A program made the position numbers and the translations under genes. Positions 1 to 4,507 of a DNA stretch of 5,354 bases are shown here, piece after piece (within the stretch, counting starts at the first letter, position 1; the number at the start of each line of letters is the position of its first letter). The stretch comes from Deltaproteobacteria bacterium (GTDB lineage Bacteria; SAR324; NAC60-12): the NCBI GenBank assembly GCA_003541985.1, contig DPLM01000288.1:1-5354 (forward strand). Reading direction: 5' to 3'. Below the pieces are notes generated by a model. That model saw only the letters and a list, made by a program, of their open reading frames with translations, was not told where the DNA came from and made no database searches.

Positions 1-202
1 CATTACCCTCGGTAATGTACCCACTCAAGCCCTGCTTCCTGGCAGTCCTGGAATCACAAAATCACGAGGAAACTTAAAAAAATATCGTGATTGGGACATC
101 CTGCCAACTTTCCACCCTTCCTACCTACTCAGAAATCCAAACGCAATGCACGAGGCTTGGCAAGATTTCCAAAAAATCCTTGAATACGTTTTCCCTCATT
201 GA
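1..202 (+). CDS. Uracil-DNA glycosylase, family 4-type, C-terminal part (5' end outside window)
   Basis: The last 66 codons of a gene that begins upstream of the window, read in the frame starting at base 2 and ending with TGA at 200-202. The peptide begins with a LGNVPTQALL-like stretch, continues with GITKSRG, and has LPTFHPSYLLRNP followed by an EAWQDFQKI helix. In the family 4 (iron-sulfur) uracil-DNA glycosylases, the HPSYLLRNP segment is the C-terminal active-site motif that inserts into the DNA minor groove, and the GITKxRG segment precedes it. These enzymes remove uracil from DNA as the first step of base-excision repair. The N-terminal cysteines and the first active-site motif are outside the window, so the iron-sulfur cluster and exact subfamily cannot be confirmed. 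The next gene, hisS, starts 12 bases downstream, which suggests co-transcription. Confidence 0.82.
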   Translation, partial: ITLGNVPTQALLPGSPGITKSRGNLKKYRDWDILPTFHPSYLLRNPNAMHEAWQDFQKILEYVFPH

Positions 203-214
203 TTAACCAAGCAC

Positions 215-1501
215 ATGATTGATCTCAAACCAGTCAAAGGTACTCGCGATTTTTACCCCCCACAGTTGAGACTCCGCAATTGGCTTTTCAGCGCATGGCG
301 CAAGTCAGCGCAGCAAGCTGGTTTTGAAGAATATGATTCCTGTATCTTAGAGCATGAAGCTTTGTACATCCGGAAAGCAGGGGATGAGATTAGTCAACAA
401 CTTTACAACTTTGAAGATAACAGTGCTCGCAGATTGAGTCTACGACCAGAGATGACACCATCATTAGCAAGAATGATTCTACAGAAACAGAAAACTCTCA
501 GTTACCCGGTAAGATGGTTTTCAATACCTCAATGCTTTCGCTACGAAAGGATGACTCGGGGTAGGAAACGTGAGCACTACCAATGGAATCTGGACGTTAT
601 CGGAGAACCCACGATTCTTGCTGAATTGGAAATCATCAGCACCCTCATTCGATCTTTGAATGAACTGGGCCTAGATTCGCAGGATTTCCGAATCTTCATC
701 AATGATCGGCGCATACTCAATGCCATGCTGGAACAACTAAATGTACCCCAGAATCTGCAAAACTCTGTGCTCGTTATTTTGGATAAAAGAGACAAATTAT
801 CTGCTGATGTGCTGTGCTCTGAACTGTCAAATAAGGGACTTAGCAACATACAGACGACTAAACTGATTCAATTCCTAGAGTCGCCTAATTTTGAGGCTGT
901 TGCTGAGCAACTGGAAAATCAGAATGTCCTCAATGAATTGAAGAGTATCCTGGATCAATTTCAGAAAATAGGATTGGGAACTTACCTAGAGTTCGATATC
1001 TCTATTGTCAGAGGCTTATCTTACTACACCGGGACGGTCTTTGAAGTTAACACTCTTAACAAATCTTCACGTGCGATTAGTGGGGGAGGTCGCTACGACT
1101 CCCTGCTCTCAGCCTACGGGGGACCCGTCATTCCAGCAGTCGGATTTGGTTTTGGGGATGTTGTCATTTTGGAGATTCTAGAAGAATCCAAAAAACTCCC
1201 AGACTTAAAACAGGTACTGGATTTGGTTATCTTTGCTCTAGATTCCAAACAAGATGAAATTGCGATGCGCCTTGCTCATCAACTTAGAAATGCTGGACTC
1301 AGTGTTCAGGCTCAATTCGGACCTATGAAAATGCAAAAGGCTCTGCAACAAGCCAATAACCTTGGGGTAGCTTATGCAATTTTTTGTTTACCAGATGAAC
1401 TAGACAGAAATGAGGTGGTGATCCGAGACCTTAATAATCGTGAGCAGAAAGCCCACTCCCTAGCAAACATCACTGATCTTTCCTGGATGGGGAATGCCTG
1501 A
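215..1501 (+). CDS. hisS: Histidyl-tRNA synthetase, plant-organelle-like type
   Basis: Attaches histidine to tRNA-His with ATP; class II, cytoplasmic, normally a homodimer. At 428 residues it has normal family length. Visible landmarks are KGTRDF (8-13), LRPEMTPSLAR (76-86), motif 2 with RYER at 109-112 and GRKREHYQW after it, the histidine-binding signature SIVRGLSYYTGTVFEV (263-278, catalytic-type Arg266), SGGGRYD (289-295), motif 3 around 309-320, and a C-terminal anticodon-binding domain from about 333. Motif 3 reads GFGFGDVV instead of the usual GxxxGLER, so the conserved Glu-Arg is missing and Val317 sits where Arg is expected. From memory this, and MTRGRKREHYQW, match the HisRS type found in plant organelles and some bacteria rather than the E. 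coli type, so it is not a sign of decay. The ATG at 215 puts KGTRDF at the expected distance from the N-terminus. No clear Shine-Dalgarno precedes it, so coupling to the upstream gene is likely. Confidence 0.96.
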   Translation: MIDLKPVKGTRDFYPPQLRLRNWLFSAWRKSAQQAGFEEYDSCILEHEALYIRKAGDEISQQLYNFEDNSARRLSLRPEMTPSLARMILQKQKTLSYPVRWFSIPQCFRYERMTRGRKREHYQWNLDVIGEPTILAELEIISTLIRSLNELGLDSQDFRIFINDRRILNAMLEQLNVPQNLQNSVLVILDKRDKLSADVLCSELSNKGLSNIQTTKLIQFLESPNFEAVAEQLENQNVLNELKSILDQFQKIGLGTYLEFDISIVRGLSYYTGTVFEVNTLNKSSRAISGGGRYDSLLSAYGGPVIPAVGFGFGDVVILEILEESKKLPDLKQVLDLVIFALDSKQDEIAMRLAHQLRNAGLSVQAQFGPMKMQKALQQANNLGVAYAIFCLPDELDRNEVVIRDLNNREQKAHSLANITDLSWMGNA

Positions 1502-1986
1502 TGAAACTCTGGTATTCCGCATTCATCATTGCTGTTTTGTTTGCAATCGATCTCGTTTCGAAAATTTGGATCAGAGCAAACATCCCCCTGTATGAATTGA
1601 CAACGTTAATACCTAATTTTATTGACCTGACCCACGTGCAGAATCGTGGGGTTAGTTTCAGTTTTCTCTCAGATTTAAATGATTCGATTAGGCTACCTCT
1701 GCTGATTGGAGTTTCCGTCTTGGCGACAGCTGGAATGATCTTTTATCAATTACGCTATTGGCTTGAGCTCGATGGATGGACTAAGCACGGACTAACTTGG
1801 ATTTTACCAGGGGCAATGGGCAATCTTGTTGATAGAGCTTGGTTCGGGCATGTCACAGATTTTTTCCATTTTCGTTGGTTTGAGTTTAGTTTTTTTGTTA
1901 ACAATTTTGCTGACATCTTTATCAGCTTCGGAGTTGTCTGTTTTATCGCCTCATCTTTGGTCTCTTTTCGATCCGTAAAAGCATAG
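1501..1986 (+). CDS. lspA: Lipoprotein signal peptidase (signal peptidase II)
   Basis: Inner-membrane aspartyl protease that cuts the signal peptide from diacylglyceryl prolipoproteins, the second step of lipoprotein maturation after Lgt. It has 161 residues, typical for the family, with four hydrophobic segments at roughly 5-22, 65-83, 95-110 and 130-152. Conserved motifs are AIDLVSK (Asp17), QNRGVSFSF (47-55, a variant of NxGAAFSF), GAMGNLVDR (104-112), VTDFF (Asp120) and NNFADIF (Asp138). Asp120 and Asp138 align with the catalytic dyad Asp124/Asp143 of the Pseudomonas aeruginosa enzyme. GAMGN replaces the commoner GGAxGN. The start codon overlaps the hisS stop by one base (TGATG), and a GGGGA at 1489-1493 inside hisS can serve as ribosome binding site, so translation is probably coupled to hisS. 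No GC-rich terminator follows the gene. Confidence 0.96.
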   Translation: MKLWYSAFIIAVLFAIDLVSKIWIRANIPLYELTTLIPNFIDLTHVQNRGVSFSFLSDLNDSIRLPLLIGVSVLATAGMIFYQLRYWLELDGWTKHGLTWILPGAMGNLVDRAWFGHVTDFFHFRWFEFSFFVNNFADIFISFGVVCFIASSLVSFRSVKA

Positions 1987-1993
1987 AAAAAGC

Positions 1994-2022
1994 TTGCACT
2001 CCAAAAAAACAGATCATATTCT
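1994..2022 (+). promoter_or_regulatory. Candidate sigma70-type promoter for the tRNA genes
   Basis: TTGCAC at 1994-1999 and TATTCT at 2017-2022 are separated by exactly 17 bases. The match is 3 of 6 at -35 and 4 of 6 at -10, so it is moderate. Transcription would start near 2029, inside a run of ten T (2025-2034), about ten bases before tRNA-Val. The alternative is that the tRNAs are cut from a longer hisS-lspA transcript, because no strong terminator is visible after lspA. Confidence 0.4.
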
Positions 2023-2038
2023 TCTTTTTTTTTTCGAT

Positions 2039-2114
2039 GGGCGCTTAGCTCAGCTGGGAGAGCGACGGTCTTACAAACCGTAGGTCACAAGTTCGATCCT
2101 TGTAGCGCCCACCA
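2039..2114 (+). tRNA. tRNA-Val (anticodon UAC)
   Basis: A full cloverleaf of 76 bases. The acceptor GGGCGCT (2039-2045) pairs with AGCGCCC (2104-2110), the D stem GCTC with GAGC, and the anticodon stem ACGGT (2065-2069) with ACCGT (2077-2081). The T stem ACAAG pairs with CTTGT around the loop TTCGATC. The seven-base anticodon loop is CTTACAA, giving anticodon UAC at 2072-2074, which reads GUA and other valine codons by wobble. The discriminator is A and the CCA end is encoded (2112-2114). All stems are fully Watson-Crick, so the gene looks functional. Confidence 0.97.
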
Positions 2115-2144
2115 CTCCCAATGAAAAAAGCTCCCTTCCGGTAC

Positions 2145-2221
2145 GGGGTCGTAGTTCAGTTGGTCAGAACGCTGGCCTGTCACGCCAGAGGTCGCGGGTT
2201 CGAGCCCCGTCGACCCCGCCA
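2145..2221 (+). tRNA. tRNA-Asp (anticodon GUC)
   Basis: A 77-base cloverleaf 30 bases after tRNA-Val, probably in the same primary transcript. The acceptor GGGGTCG (2145-2151) pairs with CGACCCC (2211-2217), the D stem GTTC with GAAC, and the anticodon stem CTGGC (2172-2176) with GCCAG (2184-2188). The loop CTGTCAC gives anticodon GUC at 2179-2181. The T stem GCGGG pairs with CCCGT with one G-U pair around TTCGAGC. The discriminator G at 2218 is the expected aspartate identity base, and CCA is encoded at 2219-2221. Confidence 0.97.
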
Positions 2222-2223
2222 CG

Positions 2224-2280
2224 AAAAAAATCATTCAATTCAAAGCTTTCCCAGCAGATATTGTTTAGAATGATTCTTTT
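2224..2280 (+). terminator. Possible weak A/T-rich terminator hairpin after the tRNAs
   Basis: AATCATTC (2229-2236) is perfectly complementary to GAATGATT (2268-2275). Past one A-C mismatch, the A run at 2224-2227 pairs with TTTT at 2277-2280. The stem is 8 bp plus 4 bp with a 31-base loop, starting 3 bases after the tRNA-Asp CCA. It is GC-poor with a large loop, so it would be a poor intrinsic terminator; it could instead guide 3' processing of the tRNA transcript. Confidence 0.3.
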
Positions 2281-2300
2281 CCCCCACCGTATCCCCCACC
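2280..2300 (+). repeat. Tandem 9-bp direct repeat TCCCCCACC
   Basis: TCCCCCACC occurs at 2280-2288 and again at 2292-2300, a 12-base period with GTA between the copies. This is a strongly C-rich patch in an otherwise A/T-rich spacer between tRNA-Asp and the next gene. The function is unknown; it could be a paired protein-binding site or a simple local duplication. Confidence 0.5.
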
Positions 2301-2311
2301 AAACATTTAAA

Positions 2312-2353
2312 TTAGGTTCAGAGCACTCCTGAACTGGGCAACATCTAACCTAA
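2312..2353 (+). promoter_or_regulatory. Leader RNA able to form two competing hairpins
   Basis: GTTCAG (2316-2321) pairs perfectly with CTGAAC (2329-2334) around a 7-base loop. TTAGGTT (2312-2318) pairs perfectly with AACCTAA (2347-2353). The two stems share 2316-2318, so in full length they exclude each other, although a trimmed version can stack them with a 15-base bulge. The structure ends 24 bases before the ATG of the 103-residue gene at 2378. This resembles a small regulatory leader or a dyad operator; no known riboswitch class was recognised. Confidence 0.35.
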
Positions 2354-2377
2354 AAAACTATCTACTGAAAGGCGCCC

Positions 2378-2689
2378 ATGCTTGTTTTTACTACGATTGA
2401 AATCACAAAAGGTTTCCAAGTCTGGAAAGATATGGTCAAAGAAAGTGGTGGAAAAATGAAGGAATACGGAATGACCATGATCTGCGTAGGACCTCAAGCA
2501 GATGACGAAACCAAATTGCATGGTGTCCTACACTTTGAATCCATGGAACATCTCAAGAAATTCCAGGCTGATGAAGAACTGACTCAGAGGCGAATTGATG
2601 CTGGCGTTAAAGTCGAAACCGGCACCTTCACTCCCGTTTCTGATGCTGCACTAGTAAATTTTCCTAGTGTGATCACCCAACACGAATAA
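2378..2689 (+). CDS. Small ferredoxin-like alpha/beta protein, function unknown
   Basis: A 103-residue soluble protein with no signal peptide or membrane segment. A purine-rich GAAAGG (2367-2372) five bases before the ATG supports the start. The pattern is a beta strand (1-9), a helix around FQVWKDMVKES, a strand in MTMICVGPQ, a strand in LHGVLHFES, a helix in MEHLKKFQADEEL and an RRIDAGV segment before a final strand. This strand-helix order, the W in the first helix, and the DAGV near the end resemble small dimeric alpha/beta-barrel domains such as DUF3764-like and antibiotic-biosynthesis-monooxygenase-like proteins. That assignment is by pattern only; no catalytic residues can be named. 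The gene stands alone: tRNA-Asp is 156 bases upstream and no other intact gene follows on this strand for about 1.8 kb. It is preceded by the structured leader at 2312-2353 and followed by a hairpin at 2725-2755. Confidence 0.8.
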   Translation: MLVFTTIEITKGFQVWKDMVKESGGKMKEYGMTMICVGPQADDETKLHGVLHFESMEHLKKFQADEELTQRRIDAGVKVETGTFTPVSDAALVNFPSVITQHE

Positions 2690-3025
2690 TAAACCAAAGC
2701 ACTAGAAAAACTCTCATTCAATCTATGCGGGGTTGGTGCAAAGCCACTCCCGTATCCCACTGAGCCATGGCTGTCATTCGATCACTAACATTTCTTCAAA
2801 AAACTCTAAATTCCGGTTGCTTAACTGGCAGCACTACGAGCGAGACAACCATGTTGGTTTCACCTTGGAAGATATCTCTCCCCCGCCAAAATTAACTCAC
2901 ACCGTCGCAGCCTGCGGCCCATAGCAATTTCCCCCCGTGAATGGGAACCGGACATACCTACATTCGCTGCACCTCTATTTTGCGCCCCACACACCTTTCT
3001 TTCAACCTAAGTAGGAGACGCCTCA
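2690..3025. other. Intergenic stretch without a supportable gene
   Basis: Apart from the hairpin at 2725-2755, nothing here is convincing. A 63-codon GTG-started frame at 2733-2924 has no ribosome binding site, starts inside the hairpin stem and has no recognisable motif. A perfect 10-bp palindrome AGCCATGGCT and a small GC-rich hairpin at 2904-2918 (one G-U pair, 3-base loop) are present but lack context. The C-rich, patchy composition could reflect a decayed gene. Confidence 0.5.
2725..2755 (+). terminator. GC-rich hairpin after the 103-residue gene, possible terminator
   Basis: Bases 2725-2736 pair with 2744-2755 around the 7-base loop TGCAAAG. The 12-position stem has one T-C mismatch and two G-U pairs, with GGGG against TCCC as its core. 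It begins 35 bases after the stop of the upstream gene. There is no T run afterwards (TCCCAC follows), so it is not a standard intrinsic terminator; it might protect the 3' end of the mRNA or be an unrelated structure. Confidence 0.35.
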
Positions 3026-3250
3026 ATGCCCGCTCCAATTTCGTTGGTCGATCTAAGTCCAGATTTTTTCTGTAGTCCATCACGCAGCCAATGGCTCCGA
3101 GAATATCGCTTGGCTCTACCTTGGACACAGGCCCAGTTGGCCGATGCTTGTGGTGTTTCTCGTAGTAGGCCCTGCTTTCCAATTAACCAAATCACACCAA
3201 CTAATTTATCCCTTTTGATCAAGGATGGATTAACCAAAATAAGTCCGTAA
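3026..3250 (+). pseudogene. Short XRE-type helix-turn-helix protein, probably degenerate
   Basis: A 74-codon frame with a good ribosome binding site: AGGAG at 3013-3017, eight bases before the ATG. Residues 23-47 (WLREYRLALPWTQAQLADAC followed by GVSRS) match the first helices of a Cro/CI (XRE) DNA-binding domain. The next residues, RPCFPINQI, stand where the recognition helix should be and contain two prolines. After them, TPTNLSLLIKDGL resembles the TPSLSLLIKLADAL-like closing helix of the same domain at nearly normal spacing. So the length is about right for a lone XRE domain but its DNA-reading helix looks damaged. No simple frameshift restores it. It may be a relic of a regulator, a divergent functional one, or a chance match. 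It is isolated, with no phage or toxin-antitoxin gene next to it. Confidence 0.4.
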
Positions 3251-3368
3251 TCCAAGCCATACTACTCGGATATTTTTTCAAAATTTTTAGAGTTGATATC
3301 ATTAATTCCCAAGACTGTAGGAATTTAGCACTTTATAATGCTGGCAGGTGAGTGTCATTGAAAATGTC

Positions 3369-3385
3369 CTTTGAATCAATCAAAG
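3369..3385 (-). terminator. Small hairpin downstream of the PhyH-family gene
   Basis: CTTTGA (3369-3374) and TCAAAG (3380-3385) form a perfect 6-bp stem with a 5-base loop. Read on the minus strand it lies about 80 bases past the stop of the dioxygenase gene and is followed by GACATTTTC. The stem is short and the T run is only four bases, so at best it is a weak terminator. Nothing else identifiable lies in 3251-3466; a lone TATAAT at 3334-3339 has no convincing -35 partner. Confidence 0.2.
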
Positions 3386-3466
3386 CAAGTAGGCATGGTT
3401 CACTTGGCAATTCCCGTTGAGAGACTAATTTTATCGTTCCTCAGCTTTTTTCTTTTCCTGGGAGAA

Positions 3467-4309
3467 TTATTCGCCTCTTTTGAGTATTTGATGCCCTTTT
3501 ACTTTCGTAGCTTGTGCTGCGTCATTGAACAAAACAGTATTCATCCGCTTTAGCGATTCTTGATGCATCTCCCATTCAGCCGCACCTAGTTCTGCTCTAG
3601 GCAGGGTTGGCCTGTCAAAGTTATTGAATACATCTTGTCCACGAACCAGCAGGGCAAAAGTGCGTCCACCTTTTTGTTTGACTTGAGTCGGGATAAAACG
3701 CATCGCAAAGCCAATTCTTGGAATGTCAGTATGATTGGGTTTTGATCCATGGAAGATACGGACATGATGAAGGCTCATTTGACCTGCTTCCAATTCAATT
3801 GCCTCTGTTTTTTCCCGAGAAATATCCACTGAAACTTTTTGTCCACGGCTTAACATATTATCATCACCAAAAGTATCATGATGAGAAACTTGGCCTCTGA
3901 GATGGCTCCCAGGTACAACCTCCATACATCCGTTTTCCCGGTTGCTAGGCGTAAGGGCTAACCAAGCTGTTACAATCTCAGGTGGTTCAAGGCCCCAATA
4001 AGTACTATCTTGGTGCCATGAGACGAAAGAATTTGTTTTGGGACTCTTGATAAAAAAGCTGGCCGACCATAGGAGAAGATTTCTTCCCAAGACCTGTTCA
4101 ACTGCATCGAGAATTTGTTCTCTTTGAATTACTGCACAAAGACTGGGGAACAGTAGGTGAGTATTAGTCCCAAAAGCTCTTGCGGCTTTTTCAGGTTCCT
4201 CGTGCTGAAATCTCAAAATTTGATCTGCCAAAGCGGCAGCCTCAAAAGACTTCATGACTGGGATCGGACATGCAAATCCGTTCCGATCGAATTTTGAAAT
4301 TGGAAACAT
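3467..4309 (-). CDS. Phytanoyl-CoA dioxygenase (PhyH) family Fe(II)/2-oxoglutarate oxygenase
   Basis: A cytoplasmic non-haem iron oxygenase that should couple 2-oxoglutarate decarboxylation to hydroxylation of an unknown substrate. It has 280 residues, normal for the family. The iron ligands are visible as H99-Q-D101 in SWHQDSTYW and His187 in RIFHGSKPN. Arg198, eleven residues later, fits the 2-oxoglutarate carboxylate-binding arginine. Other family landmarks are TAWLALTPSNRENGCMEVVP (114-133), GSHLRG (134-139), GQMSLHH (176-182) and ALLVRGQD (219-226). This wording resembles the branch that includes non-haem iron halogenases, but those replace the HxD aspartate with Ala or Gly. Asp101 is kept here, so hydroxylation is expected. 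The substrate cannot be read from sequence; true phytanoyl-CoA activity is not implied. The start is the ATG at 4307-4309, with only a weak AGG about seven bases before it. It diverges from the mandelate-racemase-family gene across 198 bases. Confidence 0.93.
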   Translation of the reverse strand: MFPISKFDRNGFACPIPVMKSFEAAALADQILRFQHEEPEKAARAFGTNTHLLFPSLCAVIQREQILDAVEQVLGRNLLLWSASFFIKSPKTNSFVSWHQDSTYWGLEPPEIVTAWLALTPSNRENGCMEVVPGSHLRGQVSHHDTFGDDNMLSRGQKVSVDISREKTEAIELEAGQMSLHHVRIFHGSKPNHTDIPRIGFAMRFIPTQVKQKGGRTFALLVRGQDVFNNFDRPTLPRAELGAAEWEMHQESLKRMNTVLFNDAAQATKVKGHQILKRGE

Positions 4310-4380
4310 AGTTTGACCTAAAATTTAATTTCATCCTGCAAAACAGGGTTTAAAACCAAGTCTAATGTTGGTTTTGATTC

Positions 4381-4392
4381 GACAAATTTGTC
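4381..4392. promoter_or_regulatory. Perfect 12-bp palindrome, candidate operator for the divergent genes
   Basis: GACAAATTTGTC is its own reverse complement, six bases per half with no spacer. On the minus strand it overlaps a perfect TTGACA, which could be the -35 element of the dioxygenase gene, though the -10 at suitable spacing is poor. On the plus strand it contains TTGTCA. A regulator bound here could affect both genes. The responsible protein is not in the window. Confidence 0.4.
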
Positions 4393-4414
4393 AAATTCTG
4401 AGATTGACCAGTAA

Positions 4415-4443
4415 TCTTCAAGCTAATCAGCTTTTCCTATGGT
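4415..4443 (+). promoter_or_regulatory. Weak candidate promoter for the racemase/dehydratase gene
   Basis: TCTTCA at 4415-4420 and TATGGT at 4438-4443 are 17 bases apart, placing a start of transcription near 4450, just at the left arm of the inverted repeat at 4449-4477. The -35 match is only 3 of 6, as is common for activator-dependent or weak promoters. It implies a leader of nearly 60 bases. Confidence 0.25.
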
Positions 4444-4448
4444 TAAAT

Positions 4449-4477
4449 TGAATTGAACCTAAGGAGAATTCAATTCA
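4449..4477. promoter_or_regulatory. 9+9-bp inverted repeat with 11-bp spacer, candidate operator or mRNA hairpin
   Basis: TGAATTGAA (4449-4457) is perfectly repeated in inverse as TTCAATTCA (4469-4477), with CCTAAGGAGAA between. The arms are 20 bp apart centre to centre, about two helical turns, as expected for a dimeric regulator on one face of the DNA. In RNA it would be a 9-bp hairpin whose loop shows AAGGAG, a strong Shine-Dalgarno sequence. No start codon lies at useful distance from that AAGGAG; the ATG of the next gene is 41 bases on. Confidence 0.45.
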
Positions 4478-4507
4478 CTATTTACGATTTAATTTTTAAA
4501 CGGACTC

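Noticed and set aside
577..849. 90-codon minus-strand frame inside hisS
   Set aside because: It is antisense to a well-supported synthetase gene, has no family motifs and is explained by the codon pattern of hisS.
2003..2034. A run and T run after lspA as an intrinsic terminator
   Set aside because: The only possible stem is pure A-T with no GC core; the T run more likely lies at the tRNA transcript start.
2214..2888. Possible integration of a mobile element at the 3' end of tRNA-Asp
   Set aside because: The tRNA end CCCCGCCA recurs at 2881-2888, but eight bases is too short for an attachment repeat, and no integrase or other mobile gene lies between.
2733..2924. 63-codon plus-strand frame starting with GTG
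   Set aside because: It starts inside the hairpin stem, lacks a ribosome binding site and shows no known motif or credible composition.
2958..3255. Two overlapping minus-strand frames (74 and 82 codons)
   Set aside because: They overlap each other and lie antisense to the better-initiated helix-turn-helix frame; no domain is recognisable.
3371..3553. 60-codon hydrophobic plus-strand frame
   Set aside because: It starts with TTG inside a small hairpin, has no ribosome binding site and overlaps the end of the dioxygenase gene antisense. A toxin-like peptide was considered but nothing supports it.
3718..3900. 60-codon plus-strand frame within the dioxygenase gene
   Set aside because: Antisense shadow of conserved dioxygenase codons.
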